DNA of 64,000 bases. Origin: Hevea brasiliensis (taxonomy: Eukaryota > Streptophyta > Magnoliopsida > Malpighiales > Euphorbiaceae). Below, in pieces: positions 1 to 11,271 of this stretch. Made by a program: the position numbers and the translations under genes. The DNA is taken from the NCBI RefSeq assembly GCF_030052815.1, contig NC_079510.1, positions 38,782,853-38,846,852 on the forward strand, in the 5' to 3' direction. A model generated the notes under the pieces. The model saw only the letters and a program-made list of their open reading frames with translations. It searched no databases and was not told the origin of the DNA. The stretch's first letter is position 1. Every line of letters begins with the position of its first letter.

Positions 1-1196
1 CGGAGAGGGGCATAAGGCTAACACTAGCCCCTAAATCACATAAAGCTTTTGTAGAACATGATTCCCCAATGTGGCATGGAATTGAAAAACTCCCTGGATC
101 CTTGAGCTTTGGAGGAAGTTTCCTTTGGAGGATAGCACTACATTCTTCTGTCAAAGCTACAGTTTCATCATCTTCAAGTTTCCTCTTGTTTGAGAGAATT
201 TCTTTCAAGAATTTTGCATAAGAGGGCATTTGTGAAAGAGCATCAACAAATGGCACATTTATGTAAAGTTTCTTCAAAACCTCTAAGAACTTCCCAAATT
301 GCTTATCAAGCTTGGCTTTTTGAAATCTTTGTGGAAAGGGAAGTTGTGGCTTGTAGGGCTCAGGAGGTATATATTTCTCTTCCTTCTCTTCAATTTTCTC
401 TTTACATTTTTCTGCACTCTCTTGTTTTTCACTCTCATCAGTTTCTTTCTCATTTTCTCTCTTCTCATTGTTTTCACTCTTCTCATCATTTATAACTTTC
501 CCACTTCTTAAAGTAATAGCTTGACACTGCTCTCTTGGGTTTTCTGGTTGACTTGGTAGTTTTCCAAAAGACTTGGTACTTGAGGAAGATGCTTGTTGTG
601 CAATCTGATTTTCCAGCATTCTGTTATGTGTTTGCATCTATTCCAGCCTTGCTTTCATCTCTCTCATCTCCTCATCATGTTTATTTTGGTTAGCAAGAAT
701 ATGTTGCAATAAAGCTTCTGTAGTGGAATTTTGTTCTTGCTGTTTTGGAGGAGGATTCATATTTTTCTGCTGAAAATTAGGCAATGGTTGCCTATTTTGC
801 TGATATGGAGCTCCTTGTTGCTGTTGTGGTTGAAAATTCTGATTTGGAACTTGACTTTGCTGATTTCCCCATGAAAAGTTGGGATGATTCCTCCAATTTG
901 GATTATAAGTTTGAGAATAAGGATTCCCCATTTGCTTGTTTCCATAATTACCAACATATGCTGCTTGTTCTCCATAATCTACTCCACAGCTGGTAGTTTC
1001 CTCTGCATAAGCCACTTGTTGTGAACTTCCAGATGATGATGTTGAACTAACCAACATACTCAAGTCTTCCATCTTCTTAGCCAAAACATTAGTAAGTGCA
1101 TCAAACTTTGCATTAATCATGTTGAATAGATCAAGATCATACATTCCAGCAGCTTGCCTTTTTTGAGTTGGAGCTGGTCCTCTTGGACTTCAATTT
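1..1196 (-). mobile_element. Athila-type Ty3/gypsy gag-protease fragment (broken, runs off left edge)
   Basis: Minus-strand reading gives the C-terminal half of an Athila-like gag followed by the start of the aspartic protease. Gag is rich in Gln, Asn and Pro from about 1144 down to 640. An acidic/basic charged linker lies near 400-490. A conserved block containing KLDKQFGKFLEVLKKLY follows, and the protease active-site motif DLGASVSLMPLS is read at about 5-45. The same order and closely similar sequence occur in the Athila element at 21677-23551, which is the basis for the assignment. An in-frame TAG at 638-640 interrupts the frame between gag and the charged linker, and homology resumes in the same frame after it. 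Gag homology stops near 1190, where AT-rich DNA begins, so this is a truncated dead copy. The rest of pol would lie left of the window. Confidence 0.85.
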
Positions 1197-1280
1197 CATT
1201 GATGGCCATTAGTTTAAAGAAAATTGATCTTTAATTTATAATCTCATAATTAATTATAAATACTCTCATTTATATTAATT

Positions 1281-1612
1281 ATTATTTAATTTTTTATATC
1301 TCTTTTAATTATCATTATTATTTATAATACTAACTTAATATTTATGATTTAAATTACTATTTTTTTAAATTTAATTTTTAAAAATTAAGAGATTTTATAA
1401 TTAAATGTAATATTTAAACATTATTTATAATATTTTATAAATAATAATTATTATTTAATTTTTTATTTCTCTTTTAATTATCATTATTTTTTTATAACAT
1501 TACCTTTATTTAAATTATTATTTTTTTAAAATTTAATTTTTAAAAATTATGACCTTTATGATTAAATATAATACTTAAAAATTATTTCCATTATTTTTTT
1601 TTATAAATTTAT
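1281..1612. repeat. Two-copy tandem duplication of about 169 bp in AT-rich DNA
   Basis: The stretch starting ATTATTTAATTTTTT at 1281 recurs at 1450 with a few substitutions, and similarity continues through both copies. The surrounding 1197-1650 sequence is AT-rich without coding signal. A motif TGATGGcCATTAGTTTAAA just right of the Athila fragment (about 1200) recurs near 1731, so this block may be bounded by an older duplication. Confidence 0.6.
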
Positions 1613-1647
1613 TTATGCAAAAATATTGTTTGCCACATGTTACCCTC

Positions 1648-1650
<3 letters not shown>

Positions 1651-1722
<72 letters not shown>
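1651..1722. repeat. (AAT)n microsatellite
   Basis: About 24 uninterrupted AAT units. It is the longest trinucleotide array in the window. Confidence 0.97.
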
Positions 1723-1723
<1 letters not shown>

Positions 1724-2033
1724 GATTATTGATGGTTATTAGTTTAAAAAAAGTTAACTATTAATTTGTGATCTCATAATCAACTATTTTATTATTTAAT
1801 CAACCTTAAATTATTTCATATTTTTAATAAATATTTTTATTACATTATTATATTTTTTATTATTTTTATTATAAAATATTTGTTAAAAATTTTGAGAGAC
1901 AAAAAGTGTAGTCTACATAAAAAGTTATAAAAATAAAATATATAGATTTGACTTATTTATAATTTCTATGTATTAATTTTTATGTTAATAATTAATATTG
2001 TTTTTATTTCACTTTTCTAATATTAATTAATGC

Positions 2034-2098
<65 letters not shown>
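2034..2098. repeat. (ATT)n microsatellite
   Basis: About 21 ATT units. Together with 2556-2587 (about ten units) it sits in 1723-3490, which is otherwise AT-rich, low-complexity intergenic DNA in which I see no gene. Confidence 0.97.
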
Positions 2099-2552
2099 GT
2101 CAACTTCTGATCATTTAATTGAAATGGTCAAATAAATAGGAAACATTTTACTATTATAAAAATTAAATTCGAATGCTTTTGTTGTCATTTTTCAATTAAA
2201 TAATAGTTAGTTATAAATTAATTTTTTGTTTAAATTATTTTCATTTGTTTGTTAATACATAATATGTTATATGAGATATTTGATATACATCAAGTACTAT
2301 TCTCTCACCAAATATTTTCATTTTATCTAAATGTTCTTAAATCTTTTTTTGATTTGTACTATTTTTTTATTAATTTTTTCAAAAATTATTAGTTACCATT
2401 TTCAAAATTTATTTATTTAAATATATTTAATTAATATTATTTAATTATTACTTTTTATAAATTTCTTATTTAATATTTTTTGAGCTTTGAATATTTATTT
2501 TATTATAATTATATCTCGAAAGCAATTATGACTAATATTTTTATTATTTATA

Positions 2553-2555
<3 letters not shown>

Positions 2556-2586
<31 letters not shown>

Positions 2587-2587
2587 T
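2556..2587. repeat. (TTA)n microsatellite
   Basis: About ten TTA units in AT-rich intergenic DNA. Confidence 0.9.
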
Positions 2588-3544
2588 TTTACAGAATTAT
2601 TTTTAAATTTTAATTAAATGTCTGTATTTATATAAATAAATTATATTTCAACTATATTTTTATATACAAATAGAATTTCAAAAATAAATTGCAAATATGA
2701 TTGTATCGAAAATTTAGCTACAAATAAAGATGATTAAAAATAATTAAAGTTATAGTATTAAAATTATGAAATCTATTTTTTCAAAAATAGTATATATTTT
2801 TAATATTTAGTATATTAACAAAAAATGATGATATTTTAAAATTTTAATTTTTATGAAATGTATTTATTTAACATTATAAATTTATATAAAGTGATAATAT
2901 TTTTGTCAAAAAATTATTTTATAAAAAATATATAAGATTAATAAAAAAATTTACACTTAGATATAATATTTTTTTAAAAAATAATACAATGGGATGTTAT
3001 TTTTAATTAATAATAATGTTAAATATTTTTATTATTATTAAAATTAAATAATTCAATACATTATTAGTTGTTTAATATTTTTTCATTATATTAATAATAA
3101 AAAAATATATTTATATATTTTTAAAATAATATTATTTTCTGATTAATCTAATATATTTTCAGTAGTTTACAAAAAATAAATAGTTATTTACATAAATTAT
3201 GAGATAAAATATAAAAATTTCATAAAATTTAAATTATTTTTTAAATAAAGTACTTTTATTACATTTTAAACGAAATAATCATAGAATTACTATTAATATA
3301 TGTATAAAAAAATTAAATAGGTATTTTAATTAATTATATTATAAATTTATTAAAAATTTATTATTATAATAAGTAAAAATTTATTAAATTAAATTTAATA
3401 AGAGATAAATATTAATTTAAAATTAATTTAATAGTAATAATTTATTTTATTTAAAATATAATTAAAAATTAAATTAAAAAATAAAAATTATAAATTATTT
3501 ATATATAACATGGACATAATGCTAATTCTATATATATATATAAT

Positions 3545-4165
3545 AGCATTCCATAAGTTTAATTTAGCATTAATTAGAGTTGGTTAAGATCCGAAAATAA
3601 AAGGGTCATAATTTTAAGTCAAAGTCTATTTAGTGTTATCGTATTTCGTCCCAGCCCGCCAATTGGGACTGATTCGATATATCTAAACTTAACTTGTGTT
3701 AGGGGAACATTCAATTTTCTTAGAAATTTATATTCCAGGCAATTGAATAGTGATGCGTTAGGATCATTATCAGGGTACAAGTCTAAGTCATCCTATTGCC
3801 AAGACTTAGATTTTTTTTTTTTTTTTTTTATTTCATTTGTGTAGAGTATTAGAAGAGTATGTACTCGAATTTAGATTTGTGGAGTAAGTGATATTAAAAT
3901 ATTAATTAAAAATAATATTTATTTGCAAGAATTATTAAAAAAGTATTATATTGAGTATGTTTAAAATAATAAAAAGCATATTATATCAGAATAATTATTT
4001 ATAATTTTGATTAAATATGTAATGTTTAATTTATTTAAATAACATATTCAAAATAAATGTAAATGCTAATACTATTTACATTGATATATATTTTTTTTAA
4101 AACGAAAATTATCAATTTTAAAATAATCAAGCATTAAAAATTTAAATTCTTATATTTTGATGATT
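3545..4165 (+). repeat. Sulfotransferase-neighbourhood repeat, copy A (lacks the interior)
   Basis: This non-coding block matches 33320-33660 and then jumps to the equivalent of about 35610-35830. It therefore lacks roughly 1.9 kb present in the copies at 12.5 and 33.7 kb. Shared landmarks are CATAAGTTTAATTTAGCATT, ATTCCAGGCAATTGAATAG followed by a poly-T run, and GTATTATATTGAGTATG. No reading frame is present. Confidence 0.75.
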
Positions 4166-4205
4166 TAATACAATACAAAGTCAACATAATTTCACATTTA
4201 GCATT

Positions 4206-4209
<4 letters not shown>

Positions 4210-4262
<53 letters not shown>
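4210..4262. repeat. (TA)n microsatellite
   Basis: About 26 uninterrupted TA units. Confidence 0.97.
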
Positions 4263-4264
<2 letters not shown>

Positions 4265-6590
4265 TTGAATAATTTGACATTCTATCCTAATTTTTATTAA
4301 TTAGTTAAATCATTTAGAACTAGAAGGAACGCTAGAGTCCTCTTTTATTTTATTTTGTTAATTGAATTTTAAATTTTTATTTTTTTTTTCAATATTTTAA
4401 AGCCTCTTTAGTGTTTTATTTTTACGTTATTATCATTTTAATTGTTTTTGAAGTTTTTGAATTATTTGATTATTTAATTATTATATATAGCATTAATTAT
4501 TATTATCTTTACAAAACAAATTTTAAGGTGATTCCATTTTATTATAAAATGATTTTTATTTTATACATTATCTAACACCACAAAATTTTTAAATAATTAT
4601 TTTATCTGTAAATTATAGTATTTTAATGTGTTAAATATTATGATAATTAATTTGAATTTTTTGAGTTTTTAAAATCGGGTTTCTAATTTTTTGAGACAAT
4701 TAATTTTATCAATTTTAAAAAATTAATTTAAAGATCACGTAGCAAATTTAAAAATATATTTGGACTCCATAAATTTTTTTGAGATTTTTGTAATTTTTTT
4801 GAAATTTTTGGGCCCTAAGGTAGAGTAAAAATTAAATTTCGGGGATCTTGAATTGGACCGGCTGAATTAAATCGAACCGGATAGGATCGATCGAATCGAA
4901 TAAGCCCCCTTTTCTTTTTCCCTCCCTTCCCTCACGCTATCTGCCCCCTCCCTATTTCCTTTCCTTTTCTTTTTCTCTCTCCTCTCCCTCCTCCACTGTC
5001 GGTTAACCACCCCCCCCCAGACTTCCCCACACGCCGGCGCTCCTCCAGCTGCCTTCCCCGCCGTAGGCCACCCGTCTAGCTGGCCAAAAATTGCGTCCAA
5101 AAGTCCTCCCTTGCCCCGCACGACTTTTAATCTTCCCAGCCTAATTCTGGCCAATCCAACCACCAATTGGACTGGGTCCAGTCCCCTTTGCATTTTACTC
5201 TCTAATAACTTTTCATAGACATCTAGAACACTAATTTTTATCGAGCGGTTTGTGCGAATTGAGCCTGAAAAGTTTTAGCCCATTTCGATTTCTAGGCTAG
5301 ATTTCTCATAAATCGTGAATCCCACAGAGATTCTGAGACCACCAGCACACTCCACTCGATGAGTTAAATTTTTCTGACACTGAAATTTTGATGCGTCCTA
5401 TGAACTTTGCAGTATTTTTTTAGGTCTTTAATGAGTCTGTTTAATTAAATAAAAATTATATTTTAACTCCTAGTGTTATAGGCTTTGCGTGGGTGTTCTC
5501 GTTTCGCGAAAATTCTACTAGCGATTGGTACTGCATTTTTGGGCCGGACAGGTAAGGTGCCGAATCCACTTCAAAAGTAGGTTAATATTACAGTGTTTTT
5601 CACCATTTTAGAAGCCTAGGACACATTTCAGGTGTTAGAATTGGCATAGATAAACCTAAGCTCCGAATTGCTTTTTTTGCCTAATGTCGAGTTTAGGATA
5701 AAAATTCATAAAATATTCGTGGGTAGCTAAAAAATTGTAATTCCTTTTGCAATAGTATTATAGCATTGTTAAGGACTGCGAGGCATGTTTATAGAATTTT
5801 TGAAGTTGATTTGGTTAGTTTTTGCAAAATGCTAGTTTTAAACCTTATAACTGAATTGTCTGGTTATATGAGTTTTGTCTGGTTTGGTGGGCCCAGGAGG
5901 GGCTATGTGATGTTATTAGAATATGGGCCTAAGGCCTTTGGTTTTAGAAGTATTGTTTGAGTTGCTTTGCAGGTAAACTCTGCTGGATTTCTAGCATAAA
6001 TTAGGATGTCTTTGACTCTTTAAACTTTTATTTTGTGTTGATACTGATGAATTTAATAATATAATTGTTTAGGTGATTAGAATCAGCCTTCTTCATCTTT
6101 CTCAAGTTAATTCTAATTAATTACCCTTAATTCTATGCATATATACTTAGTCTAGCTAGAGAGATAACTTACCTCAATTAGAGCTCTTCTAAACTTGAAA
6201 TTCTTTATCTCTTTCTTGTCTTTCTTCCTTCAATTTTTCAAATATAGACCTAACTAAGGGTTTTCTGCTAATTTAGTGGAAGGTTTATGGAGGGAAGGTG
6301 AGGATTCAAGCTCGAGGTTTGGGTGAAAATGGAGGATTTTGAGAGAATTTGGGAGAGAGAAAGAGACGACAATATTTGGGGAATAAGACAATAATTTTCT
6401 TTTTTTATTTTTAACCTTTTTTTATGTAGGTAATTATCTACAATTGAACTAATTATTATTATAATTTTTTTATTGTGTCATGCTATAATCATCATGATGT
6501 CATAATTCCCAAAAAAAAAAGAAATTTCCATTTTCTTTTTCTCTTCTTCCACCATACCTCTTGTAACATCCCTAATTTTCAAATAATAAT
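4263..6590. other. Intergenic stretch with a GC-rich, retroelement-like block
   Basis: No gene is supported. The stretch 4860-5220 is abruptly GC- and pyrimidine-rich (poly-C run near 5011-5019, many CCTCCC motifs) inside AT-rich surroundings. The following kilobase is of mixed composition and reads like degraded LTR or leader sequence of an unclassified retroelement. The 108-residue minus-strand frame at 4867-5193 is a compositional by-product of the CT-rich tract. 6440-6590 is the immediate target of the element inserted at 6591. Confidence 0.4.
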
Positions 6591-6835
6591 TGTTAGCATA
6601 ATTATAGCAATTAGCATAATTATAGCAATTAGCATAATTACAGTAATTAATATGATTATAGGAGATTTATAGCATAATTATAGCAATTATTATTCTTGTC
6701 TAAATTAGCTCATATTTCTAAATTAGTTCATATTCTCATGTATAAATAGATGTAATATCTCTGTAAATGTTACACACAAATAAACAGACAAATACACAAT
6801 CCTTTCCTTCATTACTTGTATTCTTTCTTCTAACA
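6591..6835 (+). repeat. 5' LTR of the short copia-type element
   Basis: It begins TG and ends CA. It carries three tandem copies of a (TT)AGCATAATTATAGCAA-type 16-18 bp motif near its start and a TATA-like TATAAATAG at about 6742, a plausible promoter for the element. Confidence 0.93.
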
Positions 6836-7039
6836 TGGTATCAGAGCCATAAAGCTTTTATTTATAGTTTCTGGGGTCTCTCTTCTCTCTCTACAACATG
6901 TTCTGGTTCATTCTTTTATTTCTGTTATTATACCAAAGTGCCGTTTCCAAATCCTGATCCAGGGGATTGTGATGTGCTCAATATTAGTCCAACTACACCT
7001 GCCTCTGTTGAATCTGCACCAGGTGTTGATCCGACTGCG

Positions 7040-7570
7040 GCTCGCATCCGCTTCCTAGCACTACTCTTCGCCGTTCTACCCGTCGGTTTAATCGCCTCGT
7101 TGAATCTGCACGCTTGTTGATCCAAAGCATCGCGCTGATTCGCTCCTAGCACTACTCTTCGTAGTTCTACCCGTCCGCTTTAATCGCCTCGTTGAATCTG
7201 CACGCTTGTTGATCGATACTGCGCTGCATTCGCTCCTAGCACTACTCTTCGTAGTTCTACTGTCGATTTACATCTCGTTGAATCTGCACGATTGTTGATC
7301 GATACTGCGCTGCATCTGCTCCTAGCTGCATCTGCTCCTAGCACTACTCTTCGTAGTTCTACCTGTCCAGTTTACCTGTCTCTGTTGAATCTGCACCAGT
7401 TGTTGATCCAGTACCTGCGCCTGCATCTGCTCCTAGCTGCATCTGCTCCTAGCACTACTCTTCGTAGTTCTACGTCGATTTACATCTCTGTTGAATCTGC
7501 ACGATTGTTGATCCGATTACTGCGCTGCATCTGCTCCTAGCACTACTCTTCGTCGTTCTACCCGTTCAGT
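7040..7570 (+). repeat. Internal minisatellite of the copia-type element (about six degenerate 85-120 bp units)
   Basis: The core CCTAGCACTACTCTTCG followed by TAGTTCTAC recurs near 7052, 7145, 7237, 7338, 7449 and 7538. Each core is followed by a variant of GTTGAATCTGCACG and TTGTTGATC. In one frame the best-preserved unit reads APSTTLR(R/S)STR, which resembles the Ser/Thr/Arg-rich linker between integrase and reverse transcriptase of copia pol. The frame breaks from unit to unit, so it is not a coding sequence now. Confidence 0.75.
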
Positions 7571-7692
7571 TTGATTCCTGTCTCCTCTATCAGCCAAACC
7601 GCTCACCAAAACGCATCATCCCACTCGCTTTCAGGATCTCTTAAGCAAACTCAAGTTGGCACATGCGCTACCACCTTGAGTTTGAGGGGGGG

Positions 7693-7937
7693 TGTTAGCA
7701 TAATTATAGCAATTAGCATAATTATAGCAATTAGCATAATTACAGTAATTAATATGATTATAGGAGATTTATAGCATAATTATAGCAATTATTATTCTTG
7801 TCTAAATTAGCTCATATTTCTAAATTAGTTCATATTCTCATGTATAAATAGATGTAATATCTCTGTAAATGTTACACACAAATAAACAGACAAATACACA
7901 ATCCTTTCCTTCATTACTTGTATTCTTTCTTCTAACA
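7693..7937 (+). repeat. 3' LTR of the short copia-type element
   Basis: By eye it is the same 245-bp sequence as 6591-6835. It is preceded by the polypurine tract and followed by the ATAAT target duplication. Confidence 0.93.
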
Positions 7938-7953
7938 ATAATAATAATAATAA

Positions 7954-8022
<69 letters not shown>
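7938..8022. repeat. Compound (AAT)n-(TA)n microsatellite
   Basis: Several AAT/ATA units run directly into about 30 TA units. The same AAT-type motif lies left of the retroelement at 6583-6590, so the element landed in or beside this microsatellite. Confidence 0.95.
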
Positions 8023-8024
<2 letters not shown>

Positions 8025-10115
8025 AATTATTCTTCCAGCAGGTCAAAATGCAAGAACTTTGCAGCAAACGAGGAAGGGTTTAATACTTTAATGTTAGAGG
8101 TGGACATGGATGGACATGGTCCACACGTAAAGGAAGCGAGACCCTACACGTGATTGGCAAGTGAGATTTTGTGTTTCCCAGTGCTCGATATTTTTTCTTC
8201 TTCGTTTTTGTGACTCTGTTTGTTTCAAGTTCAGAGGTACCAACTCATGTGTCAGCCCCCTTTAATGGTTCGAACTTCTCACGTCAGTTTCTGCGAAGGT
8301 ACGTACGGTGCCGTTTCCACCTACTGTTGCATGCAATTCCACGCTGCTAGTTGGCATGATTTTAACATGAAAAAATGAACTCAACCAAGCAGGAAGTGAT
8401 TTGCTCATGTCTTAACAACTCACCCCAAATCATCGTAAAATAACACAATTTTCACCCTCAAGTATGAATGTATGAGTGTAAAATTTACAAATGAATATAT
8501 CTATGTGACTCAACATTAAAATAAAATAGAGTTTAATATTAAAAAAATAAATTAAATTTAACTCCACCAAATATTAGTTTACATAAATGAGGTTCTCGAA
8601 GTTATATATATATATATATATATCAACATCTAATCCATATGTAAGATAACAAGCACCGGCTAAACAGATTAAAACCAAAGATTTTAGTTTGAAAATTATA
8701 GAATATTTTTTATGCACACAAAAGTAATATTTTTTCTCATAAAAAAATAAACCTTCTTTATAATATAAAGAGTGGATATTCATAATTATAAAAAAATAAT
8801 TTATTTATATTAGATGCAACTAATAATCTCTCTTATTAGGATTACTGCCAGTCTACTACAACAAAGCCAAGATGAATAAATTGAATTAAAATTTTATAAA
8901 TATTAGTTTCTAGATAAGCTGATTGTGTAAATATCTCTTTGTTGGGCCATCTTTGAAGACCCACACAGATACCCCTAGACGGCTGGACCCCAACGATCCT
9001 GGGCCAGTGCTGTGGTTGGTGATGATTTCAACTGTCCTCCCCAGTTGAGACACTGCCTAAGAATTGTTAATGCCACTTACCATTTCTTTTTTCAACTAAA
9101 CAATCAAGAATTTGTAAGGGCAGTGACAAATCAGGCTCTAGTTTAGTGCTCAAGAAAAGAAAGAAACCTCCCTTCAAATTTGAAACCTAAGGAATCAAAA
9201 AAAGAATTTCAATCATTACAAATTTGGAATTTCTTTGGCGCCAAGTTTATACATCACTAATGTGGGATTAGTTTTCTTACACTTTATGTAATCTATAATT
9301 AGTTAACACCCTTAATTTTAAGGATTTTTTTTGTTTAAACTCAATTCGCCATATACTTAAGATATAAAATATATGGTGAAATCCACTTATTAAATACATG
9401 AATCACATATATTTGTATCTTAAGTTCATCATTGATCGGGTTTAGGTAATAATTTTATATTCAAATAATTTTTCTTACCTAAATCTCATCCATCATAGAC
9501 CTAAGATATATGACGAGACCCACTTATTAAATATATAAATCTCATATGCTTGTATTTTACATCCATAATGAATCCAATCTAAGCAATAATTCTCCAAATT
9601 GAAATTGCATAAGGCGTTTTACTTCTATTTTTCAACTATTGGACCACAACTAATTCCCCAATAAAGAAAGGGTCATGATCCTCATGGGCGTGCAATATGG
9701 GTAGGCTTTTTTAAATGCCAACCTTGTATTGATTGAATCATCTCCATGATTGAAGATTCCAAACTAACTTCCATTCAAATGTTCAATCAATCAAGTTGCT
9801 TGTGTTTCAAAGATCCAAACCTTCAAGCAAGTATGATTTTGTCTCATTTTGGAATTAATTAACACTTTTTTTATATAAATTTTTATCAATCTCCTTTTAA
9901 GAAGGTAGCTAGTTACCCTGCCTCTTAAGATAATATGGCTTCTACTTTCAAGTCAATTACTTGCATTAACATGCACGCTTCATTGCACTATATATAGCAT
10001 AGATTTCTTAAAAATGTTAATTATGCAACTCAAACCCTTAAACTGGCCAAATTATGGGGAAATTAAATAATGACATTAATATGGCAAATCATTAACAATT
10101 TAATACATAAATTAA
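8023..10115. other. Intergenic DNA; no gene recognised
   Basis: No convincing reading frame was found. It contains a short TA array at about 8603-8622. A diverged direct repeat pair, 9356-9455 and 9496-9592, has a unit with CTAAGATATA, CCACTTATTAAATA and a TAAGCAATAATT-like end, offset by about 139 bp. The pair resembles a decayed miniature element, but I could not define its ends. Confidence 0.45.
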
Positions 10116-11199
10116 TGTTAGAATTATGACTCAAAAGATTTAGAGAGATCTTTTCTCAATTTGAGTTGGAGAAATATTCCTCAATTGAATGGAGGTATAT
10201 TTCCTATAGTGAGTAGAACTCTTATTTTAGTGTTATTCCTAAATTAAGTGGGACTCCTAATCAGATTATGATTAAGAGAATTAATACTATAAATAGGACA
10301 ATGGTGGAAAAGGTTATTTGGCTTTCAGCTTATAGAGTGAGGTTGTCGCTCATTGTAGAGAGAAGCCTTGCCAATTGCTACGGATTTGGCTCTGCCCATT
10401 GATGAGGGACTTTTGCCCATTGCAGTGAAGAGAAGCTTCTGCATAAGGTGGAGAAAGAACATAGAATTCAAGAGGAAGTAATTCTTATCTATTGATGAAA
10501 GGGCTATTGCCTATGTAGTTGAAGACACCCTTTGTAACGTGGTAATTAAAATAGTAAATATATTGGGTTATGTCTAAAGGAGACTGAGAGAGACTAACTA
10601 ATATATTTACTATGAGCAGTTTAATATGTAATGTGGATTCTCTTGGGTATAATTGGGTTATGGATAGTATAGTTTGAGCTTGTAATTGATGATTTATTAT
10701 TTAAAAATAGTAGAAGATGGCATGCCCGTGGATGTAGTCCTATGTTAAGAAGGTGAACCACGTAGATATTGGTGTATTGTGTATTTGCTTTGTTTTTTTA
10801 CAGTTTACACGCTTTTGTAGTACACAACAAATTGGTATTAGAGCACGGGGATGATCTTGGAGAGTTTGGTTAAAGGTAGAGCTGCTGTGACATGTGGAAA
10901 GTCGCCCATGCAACAATGGTGATGGTGAAGAGTTGAATTTAAGGTGAAGCTCTTGATACAAAATCACGAAAATTAATGATGCGAAGATTTTTTTTAAGAA
11001 AGAAGCAAGTTACACTCAAGATGAAGATTGGAGAGATTGGTGATTTGAAGTGTTCAAGCTCAAACATAGAGATATAATGATTAAAGATACGCAAGAATTC
11101 GAGGTATACAATAGTTGATAGATTTTGAGTAAAGGTAGATATTGTTAGAATTATGACTCAAAATCTTAATGGGATTTGAAGAGATCTTTTCCCAATTTG
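10116..11199 (+). mobile_element. Internally deleted copia-type LTR element with truncated 3' LTR
   Basis: A 714-bp LTR-like block (10116-10829) starts TGTTAGAATTATGACTC and ends TAGTACACAACA. It is followed after two bases by TTGGTATTAGAGC, a variant of the copia methionine-tRNA primer-binding site. Only about 310 bp of non-coding internal sequence follows. The LTR start TGTTAGAATTATGACTC then reappears at 11143 but is recognisable only to about 11199. The LTR carries TATAAATAGG near 10289. The layout is a deleted, non-autonomous copia element whose right LTR has been cut away. No reading frame for mobilisation enzymes remains. Confidence 0.75.
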
Positions 11200-11271
11200 C
11201 ACATTTAATAAACTAACCGGTCTAAATATATATTATAAAAAATTATATAGATATTATATTTTTAATAATTG

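Larger units (their letters stand above)
6591..7937 (+). mobile_element. Short complete non-autonomous Ty1/copia-type LTR retrotransposon (TRIM-like)
   Basis: Two 245-bp direct repeats (6591-6835 and 7693-7937) begin TGTTAGCATAA and end TTCTTCTAACA. I see no difference between them. The 5-bp direct repeat ATAAT lies immediately outside both ends (6586-6590 and 7938-7942) as a target-site duplication. Right after the first LTR is TGGTATCAGAGC (6836-6847), the usual copia primer-binding site complementary to initiator methionine tRNA. A polypurine tract (TTGAGGGGGGG) abuts the second LTR. The internal part is only 857 bp and has no gag, integrase or reverse transcriptase. Translation near the 3' end recalls the C-terminus of copia pol, so this looks like a copia element with most of its coding region deleted. 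It must depend on enzymes from another element. Identical LTRs imply a recent insertion. Confidence 0.93.

Noticed and set aside
4867..5193. 108-residue minus-strand reading frame
   Set aside because: Low-complexity Arg/Lys/Gly-rich translation of a CT-rich tract; no domain or homologue recognised.
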